From a virus: DNA of 64,000 bases. The stretch spans positions 1 through 64,000 of IMG/VR virus record IMGVR_UViG_3300025162_000043; one strand, given 5' to 3'. The notes under the pieces were generated by a model, which was not told where the DNA came from, searched no databases, and worked only from the letters and a program-made list of their open reading frames with translations. The translations under genes were made by a program, and so were the position numbers. This document shows positions 15,399 to 29,100 of this stretch, piece by piece (within the stretch, counting starts at the first letter, position 1; each line of letters begins with the position of its first letter).

Positions 15399-16463
15399 TT
15401 ATCTCCTATTACGATCTTCTACAAAAGTATAAAGCACTCTCGCCGTTGCTACTACTTCTTCGGGCGAAATTTTATTATCCCTATTATTGTGAAGTAATAC
15501 CGTTACGGCGCACTCTAAAATATCTTCCCTAATTTCAAACGCGTTTCGCCCTGCCACAGGCTGGCGACGTGAATAAACATCTTCAGTTTGAATTGTATCA
15601 TTCCCAACACTTGGATGTAGAGGTGCTCCCACGAGTTTTTGAATGCGTTTCTTATCTAAGACTAATGTGTTTCCGACCATGACTTTCTCCCCATCTTTCT
15701 CGATTGGAACATTTGTCTCGGGACGATTTTGCGAATGAATAACTGTATTGAAAAATTTAAATGGTAACGGAGGTTTTCCTTCGGCAATATAAGTAATAAC
15801 AAAATCTCGGGTATCATCAAACTCAATTTTAATATGAGAATTGAATTCCTGAAGTTTTTTTAAAGCATCACTGGGAAGTTGAGATAGAATAAGTTCTCTG
15901 TCCACCAATGGAAGTCCATTAAGACTAATGGATTCGGATTCATTAATTGACAACATCACACACAAAACTACCGACCCCTCATAAGTAAGATATTTAGGAT
16001 AGGTTGCAATTTTCTCTTTGAAAGTTTCTATTAACTTCTTGGTTTCAACCAGATTTTTGGTTTGTTCAATTGGGATTCCGCTGGAAAAATTAGGAGGAAA
16101 TGTTTTCAGAGTTCCACCAACTTCTGCAATGATAGCTTTGAGATCAGACGTAGTAAGTCCCTCTTGAGCTTTCTCCACAAGGGCAATTCGAGCAGCAATG
16201 CGCTCTTTTTGACCGTCGGCATAAAACTGTGCGGATGATGATAGCTCTTTTTTGCCTGTGGGAATCTGACAGCCCCGCTCTTCTGGTTGTGCCGCGAACT
16301 TTTCTGAGATATTCTTGAGCAAGGTAGTAGCAAGTTCTTTTTCTCGGGGGGATTTAGCTTGCTCCAAAATCGCAGTTGCTTTGGCGACGTGCTCGGGGGA
16401 CGGAAACATCTGACTCAAAGCTTTTTCTTGACGATCCCGCTCTTCTGGCGTATTATTCTGCAT
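15399..16463 (-). CDS. Hypothetical 354-residue protein
   Basis: Not recognised. A charged N-terminal third (PEERDRQEKALSQMF) precedes a more globular part with LPLVDRELILSQLPSDALKK. Start MQNNTPEERD has RBS AAAGGAT a few bases upstream. First gene of the 15-16.5 kb minus operon. Confidence 0.65.
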   Translation of the reverse strand: MQNNTPEERDRQEKALSQMFPSPEHVAKATAILEQAKSPREKELATTLLKNISEKFAAQPEERGCQIPTGKKELSSSAQFYADGQKERIAARIALVEKAQEGLTTSDLKAIIAEVGGTLKTFPPNFSSGIPIEQTKNLVETKKLIETFKEKIATYPKYLTYEGSVVLCVMLSINESESISLNGLPLVDRELILSQLPSDALKKLQEFNSHIKIEFDDTRDFVITYIAEGKPPLPFKFFNTVIHSQNRPETNVPIEKDGEKVMVGNTLVLDKKRIQKLVGAPLHPSVGNDTIQTEDVYSRRQPVAGRNAFEIREDILECAVTVLLHNNRDNKISPEEVVATARVLYTFVEDRNRR

Positions 16464-16633
16464 ATGACTATCCTTTCTGTGTGTGATTTCCAAAATGGAA
16501 ATGTGTGTATTCTGCTAATACATAGAACACATCCATTAAAAACAGAAATAAAAATATTATTTTCTGTGTTTTTCGTAAAAACAAATATATGGCTTCTCAA
16601 TTAATAGAACATTCGCATGACTATTTATAACAA

Positions 16634-17104
16634 ATGACGCAAAACTTATTTAATAAACTACAATCAAATTTTAATACGTTTATTCGCGAAGCATCCAATC
16701 TCTTGCCAGAGCATTCAAACGATTTTACATTCAATTCGTCCCATATTGGAAGAAGACTGAATGATATTGCCAAAGACATTCAAATCAAGTCCATGATTGG
16801 AAGTGGAATACCAGAAGAAATCATTAAGAAATCCCTTCGAGGAAAGAAGTGGGGATGGGAAGTTTCTGTAAATAAAATATTTGATTTGGAGAAAACATTC
16901 ATATTTGGTTACGGCGACAATGAGATCGGATATAAGATTAGTTTCACCGATACACTTGGAAATGAATTCATATGTCTTGTTAATACAAACTTTGAACTAG
17001 AACTCGGAAATCATTGTGTTATTGACGGAACTATTTCGGAAATTACTCCCGATAGAAATCAAATCCGACTCAACCGTGTAAAAATCATCAGAAAAACACA
17101 ATGA
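16634..17104 (+). CDS. Hypothetical 156-residue protein
   Basis: Not recognised. The helical first half has SSHIGRRLNDIAKDIQIK and SGIPEEIIKKSLRG. The beta-rich second half has HCVIDGTISEITPDRNQIRL, which could be a small OB-like barrel. It converges on the giant gene with no bases between the stops. Confidence 0.6.
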   Translation: MTQNLFNKLQSNFNTFIREASNLLPEHSNDFTFNSSHIGRRLNDIAKDIQIKSMIGSGIPEEIIKKSLRGKKWGWEVSVNKIFDLEKTFIFGYGDNEIGYKISFTDTLGNEFICLVNTNFELELGNHCVIDGTISEITPDRNQIRLNRVKIIRKTQ

Positions 17105-20100
17105 TTACTTGAGCAATTTTGCTGTATGAGGATGCTCCATTATCATACTCACTAAATCTTTAATTATTCCTTCTTCGATAAATACTGAATACTTATCCCA
17201 CAAGAATTGCATTAAGTCTTTGACCGTATTATGATAGTATGGTCCATCCTCAGGAGTCTTCCAATACGCTCCTATACCACTTGCGAAGAAAAATGCACGA
17301 TCAGTTCCTCCTTTATTTTCATATATAACTTTGAAGGCAATATCCGTATCTGGTCCATCGTTGATTTTCTCCACGAACCCTATCTTAGCCAACGTATGAA
17401 CATCATCGGAATTCAATGCGATGGAAGTATTCGGCGGAACATCTGCCCAATAATTCTTCCACCATTCGGCATAGTCCGTACCACTATATGTCATCTCGCC
17501 CGTAACCTTTGGTTTTTTTTGAGTAGATGGTTTATGTTTGTTCCACAAAAACTCCATTCCTTCTTTTACGGATGAAAACTTCGTGGGGTCTGTACTAATA
17601 ACTAACAACGGCGCATTCGCGTCGGGTGTCGTCCACGTTCTCCACTGCGAAGTACCATCATCAAATACTTCAAACACTTCGTCTATAGTATCGGAGATTT
17701 TCTTGAAATATCCTTTGACGTTCGTATCCCGCTCGAATCCTATAGACTTAAGAACATTTTCATCATACAGATTCACCGTAGTTGGGTAATGATGCGAATC
17801 CTTTATTTTGTAAGTAGCACCGCTATATGGCATATCTTCCATATCCTCAGTGCCCGCCAACACTTTCTTTTTTTCATTTCCTTGTATGCTTGGCTTGAAT
17901 TTATCCCATAAGAACTGTAAACATTCCTTCACAGTAGGGAATTGATCCTTCTTCGTCCCAGTTCCCATATCATTTATACTTGCATGACCGTCAGCAAAAA
18001 ATTCAACAAATTGCCCAATCCCCGTTTTCTCATACCATATCACATTTTCAGTTTTCACACGGACAAACCCCATTTTATTCAAGGTTTCTTCGTCTTGTGG
18101 AATAAGACTAATAGTAGTGTAAACAGGCTTTTTCTTCGGGTCTTCAGATGGTTGATTATAATCATGCCCACTATATGGAACTTCATCTGACTGTTTCGCA
18201 GACCCCTTGTTCTTCCATAGCCAACGAATAGGCATTTCAATCTCTTGCCAATTTTGAGTGGGCTGACCATTCTTGTCGCTCCAATACTCCGTAAATCCAG
18301 AAGGATGGAATATCATCTTTTCATTTCCATTTTCATAGGAATATCCAACCTTACTATTACCTACTTCGTTCCAACCCATTTGCTTTAACGTATGCACTTC
18401 GGCTAGATGTATGCTCATACCCTTGCCAGTCCCTATAACTTTCAATGCCACCTTGCCCCATTGCAAATAGTCAGTCCCTGACCACGGCATATCCTCAGTG
18501 CCCGCCAACACTTTCTTTTTTTTGTTTCCTTTTATGCTCGGTGACCCCCCAAATAAGGTTTCCAATTTTTCAATAGCTTCTGGCACACTCAGAGTCCACT
18601 CCTCCAAAATTTTGTGGTATCCTTTCGTCGGCTTTGCATTACTCTTAGTAAACTCTATCGTTTGTTTCTCAACATGATAATTAATAGCGTATTGAAACGT
18701 CGATGTAAACTTCGTGAATAGAATCGGATAACTCTTCGGAGAGTTTGTATCAATATATTTAAATCCAAATTCTTTTATCTTTTCTTTTATCTTTTCTACT
18801 ATAGGTTCTTTCTCATGCGCGGTTGATAAAGGCGATGTTATCCACAACTGTTCCATAACACTCTTGACTGTGATAAAATCAAACTTTTTACCAGTACTAT
18901 CAATCATTCGAGCATGTCCATTCACGAAAAAGTATATGATGTCACCATTTTTACTATTGGAATAATAATAGGCATCATTGTTATCTTGTGATGTAACCCA
19001 TCCTAATTTCTGCATCACCAAATCATCGGCAGGCACAAGCTTAATGGTAGCATCGGGATTGTGCTTTGTATTTTTAGCCCATCCAGAATAATCATATTCC
19101 GAAAATGGCATTGGAGATGAAACTTTTCCTTTTGTCGATGTCCCAATCTCTTGTGGAGGAAGAATTTTTCCTTTTATCGTTGTCCCTATACCAGAAGTTG
19201 TCCCTGTGCCGCTTGGCTTGAATTTATCCCATAAGAACTGTAAACATTCCTTCACAGTAGGGAATTGATCCTTTTTCGTCCCAATTCCCATATCCTTTAT
19301 ACTTGCATGACCATCCCCAAAAAATTCGACAAGTTGTGCAATCCCCACTTTCTCATACCATATCATATGTTCAGTTTGCACACGGTGAAATCCCATTTTA
19401 TTCAAGGTTTCTTCGTCTTGTAGAATAAGACTAATAGTAGTATAAACAGGCTTTTTCTTCGGGTCTTTAGATGGCTGATTATAATCATGCCCACTATATG
19501 GAACTTCATCTGACTGTTTTAATGACGACATCGTTGAATGTTCAGGTGTAGATGCTTCAAAGTTCTTAGATGCAGACCATAGGATGGCGTCATAAAAATT
19601 TGTAAACTTCTTTTCCTTCACTTCTTCATATCCCTCACTGTTATCAGGCCGCATTAATTGCGCCTGTGCTTGTCCATTCCCAAAAAACGTAATGCATACT
19701 TTAAGTCCTCCACTGCCGAAGGCATGTTCATATCTCGTTTCTTCTGACACATAGATAAATCCTTGGAGGATAAGTTCAGCAGAAAGATCAGTGGCAAGAA
19801 GCAATTTGATTCCACTCGTGTTATGATCTTCCAATACATGAAGGCCATATGTCAAACTCTCAAACACGAAAGAACCAAGCAGCCTGTCTACTCCAGCAGT
19901 ATCATAAAGACAGAACTCCATAGTATGATTAGGAAACACCACTACCACTTCCTTGATTTTCAACGTCGTTTTATTATCAGGTAGAAGTTTATCGAAATAC
20001 AAGTCATTAGGCACTAATTTGTTCGTCTGTTCTGCAAACCCAATTATCTTCATCTTACTTTTAAGTTGATCTATCTCATACTTTGACAAAGGATGGAATC

Positions 20101-23100
20101 CCCATTCAAGTTCGCCATACTTCGACTTAAGCATATCGAAGAAATGACCAATGCTGTTATCCATACCCCCGCCCTCACCCATACCAGTAAATTTATACCA
20201 CACAAAACCTTCTTCAAAAATCTTGAACTTGTCTTTTGTCTTGTAATTCTCGTATGTGTTAGTTGTTGCATTGAACACAAATCCTGCCTGTAGAACTGCT
20301 TTATGATCCGAGTCAATCAATTTAACTGCTTTATTTGTGACCGAATACGTATTCCATTCGGGAACCGTTGGTGAGTAATTCTTTGGGTCCAACGGATAGA
20401 TTTTCTTTGGCGCTCCTGTGGATGTTCCCATAAGAAAATATTTCTCAATTCTCAATTGAATTTGACTGAAATCTTTCGAGCAAAAATACCGTGGGTTTCC
20501 TTCTGCGGTATGATAAAAATAAACAATAGTCCCATTCTTATCGAAACGAACGGCCTGCCAACTAGTTCCAACTTTACCATTGATATCTTTCCAAGAGTAC
20601 ATCGCACTATCTGGCATCCATTCAAACCCATAAGCATCTAACTCTTTATGTATCCAATCTTCTGGCTTGATATTAGTCGGATTTTTTTTCGGTGCATACG
20701 GTTGATATGGCGTCCACCCATTTGGAGCATTGAAATAGTTGGCATCACCTTTCTTAAGAGCATCATCTTCGGATTGAACAAAATTTCCAAAGTCGGCATT
20801 CTCTATCTTTTTTATGGTGACCAAAACATAATATAAATCAGAACTTGAGAATTCTCTATAGGTATAAATTTTTTCATCCGTTGTATGAGGATGACTTATG
20901 ACATAAACATTACCAGTCCATTTAATACATGTTCCCACGAACTCATTATACTTTTTGTAATAACTCTTCGTCGAGGGGTCATACTCAAATCCACGATTCC
21001 CAAAATCCTTATGAGCAAACGGCGGAGCTTGAAAACTATCTAAGTCGAGGAACGTCTGGGAAGCATTAGGCTTATTAATGGCAACATTAACTGGCTCCAA
21101 GGGTCCAGGCAAATCCTGCTGAGTATCAACAGGAATAGTCTTAATATTACCAGCTAATTTATGCTTCCATCGCTTCCAAATAAAAGCCAAGACGATAAGA
21201 ATCTTACCTTCTTCCGTTTGTTCTTCTGTATCTTTCTCAAAGTATTGCCAAATAGCATAGCCCGTATCATACGCAGTAAATACTTCATATTTGTCATCTT
21301 TTATGGCGTCTTTATTTATGGCTTCTTGAACTTTAGACATATCATTCGAGCCAAGCTCTTTGATATACTTCATGTTTGCCTTATCAAAATGAAATCCGAG
21401 CTGTTTCATTATAGCATCATCATGAGGATTGAGTTGAATCTCCACTACATTGCCTCCAACATCGGACTTGTAATCTTGATTACTAAATACACTGTGTTTA
21501 ACCACTACGAACTTCAAAGCATGAGGAATGTTATCAAACGTAGTAACCTCCCCGTTTTCAGGTTTATCGGGATGACCGAAATAATCAATATATTCCGCCT
21601 TTCCTGTATCAAAAAATTTAATAATATTTCCCTGCGGATTTTTATAGAGAGGATTTTCCGATGGAAATGGCATAAACTCCATCAATTGGAGTAATTCCGC
21701 ATCATGAACATTCAGCCAAATCATATCAGCATTTCCCTCAACATCATGAGTCTTGTATGCCTTGCCACTAGGAGTCATCGCACCCATTTCATGGTCTGTA
21801 TCTTCCTGAGATGGCATGGCGGCAATAAACATCTGGTCAATAGCTTCTTCATTAACACCAGGAGTAACATTCGCTAACGCCTTCTCCAAAAACTTAGGCT
21901 GGTCATCCTTGAGAATGCCAAATCCTTTCGCTCCTTGACTAAAATGCCAATTGATGGCTTTCTCATACAATTCAAAGTAAAATCCACTCGGGTGAACCCA
22001 CTTATTTCCATATGCGGACAGATTCTCAGACTTGAATCCTTTGCTCTTAAGAAGATCAAGGATTTCGGGACCGGGATAATACATCTCACCCTGGTCATTC
22101 AATGGTCCTTCCGCCTGGCCAAGATTATGTCCATCGGCATCCTTAATAGACTTGTGAGTAACAAGGTTTGTAATATTATTCTTAATCCATTCGACCATCG
22201 CATCTTTATGATGCTCTACAAATGTGTAAACTCTGTACATGCCACTTGGATCGTCTGACACCGCCTGTCTAATATACCACACGACATTGGTTCCGACTAT
22301 CTTTTTGCCGATAGCAAACTTCAAAACATTTCCGCCAAGAATATGAATTTCTCCATTCTCACTGGCATGGCTGGATTGGAAATAAATACTATCAATACTT
22401 CCCGCTGGTGCTCCTATGTCTTTTAAATCCTTCGTGATAAGATTTTTAGCATTAAAATCATTCGTAAGAATACTACCATCATTCGTAGAGAATTTGTCAG
22501 GAGTAAGACCATAAGAGGCACTAGGATTTGCTTCCAAAAAGGTAACTACTTGATACGGATATTTATATAGATGCAGACCAAACTCCTTAACAAGTTTGTT
22601 CATATCAGAAATACGACAAACTGGTTTACTCTCATCAACCTTTCGGTTATAGAATACTGCCCGATAACCATGCGAATTGTAGTAAGCGGCAACTGAATTG
22701 GTTTCATGACTTGGCTTAAAGATCCATCCCAGTTTCTTCATCCTATCGTCATCTTCTTTCGTCAGCCGAATAGAATAGACATTCGTGTAATGCCCGAGAT
22801 CATCATAATAACTCTTGGCGTAATCATCGTCGGAAGATTGTTGTGATGGCCATTGAGACGTTGTTGACATTCCTGCAGCACCAGACAAATAATTCTTCAA
22901 ATCTTGGTTGTTGGTAAATGCTAGATTCGCTTGGGTTGCGGGAAATACTATCTCGGAATTACCATCCAAGGTATAATAATGAAGTTTAGTTCCGTTAGAA
23001 TGCAAGAATATAAGATCTGTGCCTTCTTGAGAATTTTCTTGGCCGTGATATACAAATCCCGATTTAATAATAATATCATTAAGTGATTCGTCCCCCGTGG

Positions 23101-26100
23101 ACCATCCAAGGCCAACATAATCATCGCTATATTCCAACAATATATCAATGCGTTTAGCTAAATCGTATGTACTCTCATATGAAAACGATATTGGATCACT
23201 ATCGTCCACCGTTTGCATAACACCGCCAGATGGAAATGGCACAACTATTAATTTATCATTCGTCCATTTAAACCCCATCTCAGTTAATTGGTCTTCAATT
23301 TTCTGAAACTTTCCTTTCACAAGAACTTGAGTAAAATATGCATCAATCCAACTCTTCGGCTTCAAATACTTATCCGTAAGATATTGCTTTAAAATAGCAT
23401 ATGTATTGAAGAAAAATGACTTGGGCTTCGATGTCCCTGCCAGAACTGATCGGGCAGGAGTAACTGTAGAACTACCATCCGCATGAAGTTCAACATGGTC
23501 AATAACTGGTTTAAGATTTGAAATACTAGTCTTATCCCACTTCGTAGTCCATTGGTGAAACTTATTCTCGGTTTTGAATCCAATAACTTCCAACTGATTT
23601 TGTATATCTATGAGTTCAGAGGATACCTTATTCTCATACTTCATTTCCATCCAAGCAATAAGTTCAGGAATAGTCTTGAATCCCACCATCACTTTACTCC
23701 CACTTGGAGTTTCCTTAGTTTCCTTATACCATACACGAGAACTTCCATCGTCGAAGAGATAAATACGCTCATCCTCATCATTATCATACACTTTGGCATT
23801 CTTGGAAACATTAGCATCAAGCGCAAGCGTTGTTGTATTAATGTAATTATATCCAGCATTGGCCATCAACGAAGCCAACTTGCCTTCGGGCACAATATTT
23901 CCTTCATCAGGAAGAGGCTCATTTTTCATCTCCTTAGAAATAACATCATATATTTCCTCCCAAGAGTTTGCCGTGGATATAATTTTCCATTCGTCAAAAC
24001 TATTATTGGCTTCAAATAACTTGTAAGTTCCGTCGGCCATCTTGGAAAGGACATAATTCTTCCCGCCTGAATCTAATTCGCCCGTCTCAATAAAGACATA
24101 TGGAACCTTTCCCCCCGACTCCTTGGAAGTCATATACTTTCGACGAACTTTAGCTTTCGGCTTATACTCCTTGACCAAATCCTTTATAATCTTTAATTCA
24201 TCATCATCAATTTTATCTACTTCTGTCGGCTCTTCTTTAACATAACTGTTGAGGTAATAATCAAGATACACAAGCATTTTTTCAAATGTATTAAATTTCC
24301 TAATAGGGAAATAAGCATCATTAACTCCTTTGGAAATTACATATTCACCTTCATCTTTAGTAATCTTCAACCACACCTTATGAACAGGATCGGAAATACC
24401 TAAACTATACGCTTCTTCTGGAGACGAAGTATCCTCCGTCAACTTTTTAGTGTACATTGTGGAGATAGTAAGTTTAAACTTCTTAACCAACTTCTTCAAC
24501 TCTTCCACTTCGGTTACAGATAATTTCTCAGGGTTATGAGATGGAGTTGTCTTTGCTAATGGATGCTTAAGCTTGGAATTCTTCAATGCTTTAGCAATAT
24601 GAGTGACCAAATCTTCAATATAAGCCGTCAATTCATTGAACGTAGAAACTTGCTTCTGAATTATCCACTCGCCATTTTTATTCGTATGATTATCCGTATA
24701 AACTCGATAAACATTCTCTTCTTTTGTTATCTTGTAATTCACACTATTATCGCCTACCCATCCCCAAATAATCATCGCATCTCCCGTAGGATCATACCCA
24801 CTAAGATTAGGTAAGTGTTCAATAACAATATCTCCGATTGTCTTTTTCTCGTCGTCAAGCAATTTGGTCGGCACATCACCAGCAGGTGGAGGTTCTCCTA
24901 AATGAACAAGGAACTCGTCATTGTTCCCATCCATGTTCGGCAACCCATGCAGCTTGATATAGTCCAAGAACTGACCGAGATTCTCAATGGCCCATTTAGT
25001 CTTTGCAAGGCCACACGGCCCGCCCGTAACTTGCATAATGTAAACCCGTAACGCCTTAATGGCATTTACTTTTTTCGAATGTAATATTGTAAATTTATCT
25101 TGCTCTAGAAACTCACCACTATTTAACAGATTAAGAATACTATTATTAAATTTCGCTGCCGTGTCTGGAACCTGCCCCTTCAAATAGTAAATCTGGAACC
25201 AATTTGTAAATACTTGTGGATTCTTAGTGTGAATTGGTCCCATCACTCCCTTATGCGTATAAGTCACTGCACCATGTGGTCCCACTGAAATAGTTTCGTT
25301 ACCACCTTTAACATAAGTAAGTGACTTACCTTCCTCGGGCTTAATGGAATTGAAATTGGCACTCGTAGCTAAATCACCAATCATCTTCAATATTTCAGGA
25401 TGAACTTCTGCTTGACTCGCTATCGCAGACAATATGGAGTGGATACGAGCAATAATACCTGCTAAAGTTGGCGAATTGTCTTTGGGTTTGTTCTGGTCAT
25501 CATTAATTTGATAAAAATTGCCAAGTTTCCCAATACTAAATATTATAGTCCCTGGTTCATCAAACTTTGGCTTATGAGTAACTTCAACATAAGCACTCTG
25601 TCCATATGCCGCATGAACATATTCGGACCATACACTTTCTCCATAGCTATCAACTGCTTCTTTAATTTGTTGATAATCCTTTAATGTAATACCTTCTGCG
25701 GGTTTGTCTGTGGGTTTGTCTGGGGCCTCTATCTTATAAGGCTTCAATTGCTCATGCAAATATAAAATTAATTTTTCCCACTCTGGCGCAATAACTACAG
25801 GTTCAAGTATTGGAGAATCAAACAACGGTATTTTTTGGAGGTGAAATTTATTATCAAGTTTTCGAATGGTATAGAGCGTATCGACACCATCTTTAGCCAC
25901 GATGTGAATATAAGCATTTCCAATCGGGTGATCAATATACTTAACTTTGGCAGTTAATCCATAACTAAACACAATCGCCTCAATGATTCCTATCTCTGTT
26001 TCCGATAAAGAATTATTCAAGTTTTGGAGAGATGGGTCTGCAGGCTCTATCTTATAAGGCTTCAATTGCTCATGCAAACATGAAATCATCTTATCCCAAT

Positions 26101-29100
26101 CTGGTGTAAAAACTATACTATTAGCAGATGATGGACCACTGAAACCAACCGAAGGCAGTTTGTTGAAATGAAATTTATTATCAAGTTTTCGAATGTTATA
26201 GAGCGTGTCGATACCATCTTTAGCCATGATGGCTATATAAGCATTTGCTCCAATCTTGGAACCAATATGCTTAACTTTGGCAGTTAATCCATAGCTCTGC
26301 ACAATCTCTTCAATGATTCCCATCTCTGTTTCCGATAAAGAATTAGCTGACTGCGAAAGGGATGGTATAGTTGCCAAATAATTAACTAGAACGTCAGGAG
26401 TATCAAAGTGTTGAGATTCTCCATCGGAAGTTTTAGATATAGACTTCTTATTGCTCTTATCATAGACAATAATTTGACCCGTTGAATTATTCTTATATAC
26501 GTTAACAGTGTCAGAAGTCCCGTCTATTAACTTGAATCCAGAACTGGCGAGTACTACATCAATCTCTTGGTCAGAAGGAGGGGTTAATATTTTTTTTTTG
26601 TCTTGCGGAATATTCTTAAGATATGCGACAAGTGCTGGTAAACTGTCAAAAGTACTCATACTACCTGCGCCATCAACCAATGTGGACTTCGGGAAAGGCT
26701 TAATAGTAATAGTAGAATCATAACCAAAACTATTAGGCTTAATATACTTGCTTATAACCGGATCCCAGTTAAACCCCGCAGTAGAAAGAATTTTTTCATA
26801 CATTGCTCCCGCTTTGGACCCCTTTGGTGAATCCTGTGGTGGAGCTAAAATAGGAGACTGTGTGGCTCCTGAATAATTGACCTTTAACCATTCCAAAGCC
26901 TCTTCAATTTTCTTGGTAATAACAACCGAAATATGGTCCTTGTTGAGAACAAGAATCTTGGCAACATCATTCGGAAAGAACTTGACTGTATCGGCAATAG
27001 TCTTATGAACATACCATACATCAGTGCCTACCATCTTTGGTTCAAATCCTAATTTCTTTATTTCATTCTCATCTTCTGTAGTTAGACGAATGGTATGAGA
27101 AGGTGGTTTATCAATGCCTACATGAGCCGTGTAAGATGCCTTTGATAACGAGGGATAACCCATTGGAGTCGATGATACCTGCGCCATAATTGATGGACTA
27201 GTGGGCGCAAAGATTTGATGCGCTACCTCCGATGCAACTTGAGTAAGCAGCGAGAAATTATCTTCGACAAAACTATAAGTCTGATTCCAGTTGGCAAAAT
27301 GCCAATTTTCATTTTTTCCATCAGTAAGAAAATGGGTAACCACATAGTTCTTGCCCTCGGAAGAAATAGCTTTCTTTTGAATAATAAGAGAAATAAAATC
27401 ATACCCTCCAATCGTGATTGCAAAAGTCACACTTACACCTGGCATAGCATTGGGTACAACTTTAATGCCACTGTGTTGACTTGCGAGAATTTGTAATGTA
27501 TGCACTTCGACCGAAGACATTGCATTGCTGGATTCAGGAGTAATATAAGTGACTGGTGGAGGTGCCCCCACAGATGGAGACGTAGGAACAGCTTTGGACG
27601 GAATAATCTTTGGCGGAGGCGCTGTCATCGACAAACCAATCCATGCCTTACCTTCATCATACTCTGAACTTGGTAATGGCAATGCATTAGCCGTCATATT
27701 TTTGCAATGCTCAAATGCAGCACTCCAATTGTCAGATTTAACACCAATCATTCCAGTGGACTTGACACATCCCATAAACGTTCCGTCGGAAAATGCATAG
27801 AACTGGAATCTATTATCGTTCGGAAGATGTGCCTTATAATAACTATTTGAAGGTCTCCATGCCATCTTGCATTCTTCTAGCAATTTGGTTTCCTTATCGG
27901 CACTCAACTTAATTTTAACCTTTTCCGAAAGATATTTATCCTTTTCCGACATTTTCGTCGGAGTTGATGGTGCATAATTATACTGCCCAGGCGTAGATTT
28001 AACGAAAGAACTAGCATAATGCTTTAGTATTTCTTCAAGCTCTGGCCAAGTGGCAAATACTTGAACATCGGCATCCATCGAATCTGCAATAGAAAATAAT
28101 CCATTCTTATGAAACTTTACTGTATATTTGTAATTAACAGTCTCATTCTTCTTATTCGTAAATGGAGCGTGAACAGTCCATTCCTCCCCCGACGGGGACT
28201 TCACAAATTTGTTCTTCTCCAAAAATGTCTGTTGCTCTGGTGTAAACGGTTGAACAGGACTATGAATGGTCGATTGAATGTCCTTCTCTATCTCTGGATG
28301 TTTGCTAACATACGGAAGTACACGTAGAATAAGCCGCTGAATAAGTGTAGATACATTTGGAAGATAGCGAGATAAACTGATAATTTTAGCACGACGATCC
28401 AATTCAATTGTTGGAACATACATACCACCCTTATCCAAAAGTTCTCCATTATTATGATACAAATCATAGATATGATCAATCTGACCCGCCATTGCCTCAA
28501 TATCTTTGCTTTTCGCTTTTGGCATCAAACTCATGTATGCTTCTACACCAGCCCCCCACTTAGGTCCACCATAACCCTGATTCCATTTAAACTTGTTATA
28601 GCCAAGCATGATGTCGTTCCATGTTAATCCCGATTTATCAATTGCCTTCTTGAGTTTAAGAATAGTGTGAGGACTAAGACGACCAACAGCATAACTTGGG
28701 TTGTTAATACTCTCGGTGAATCCTGTAAGTCCTTTTTTATACTTAAGCAAATACTTATTCGTAAGTACTTTTTTCTGATCTATCCACTGCTTAAGTTTGT
28801 CCTTATTAACTTTCTTAAGTTCATCCGAATAATCAACTGGATCATCTTCTGACTCGGCTCCTGGTGGAACTTCCACAGGAGGCATGTCATAATCAGTATC
28901 ATCAGGCTCCAATGGCGTTTGAACTACTGAAGGTTCTTCTGGTTCTGGCTCAGGTTCAGCTTTCGGTTCAATAGGAGGCTTACCTACTATTGGCTCAACA
29001 GGCTCAGCGGAAGCCGCATCCGCAGGATCAGGAGACATTGGCGAGTAATACTTACAGAACTTTAATAGACGCTTGACAGCATCTTCATTCCCCTTCATAA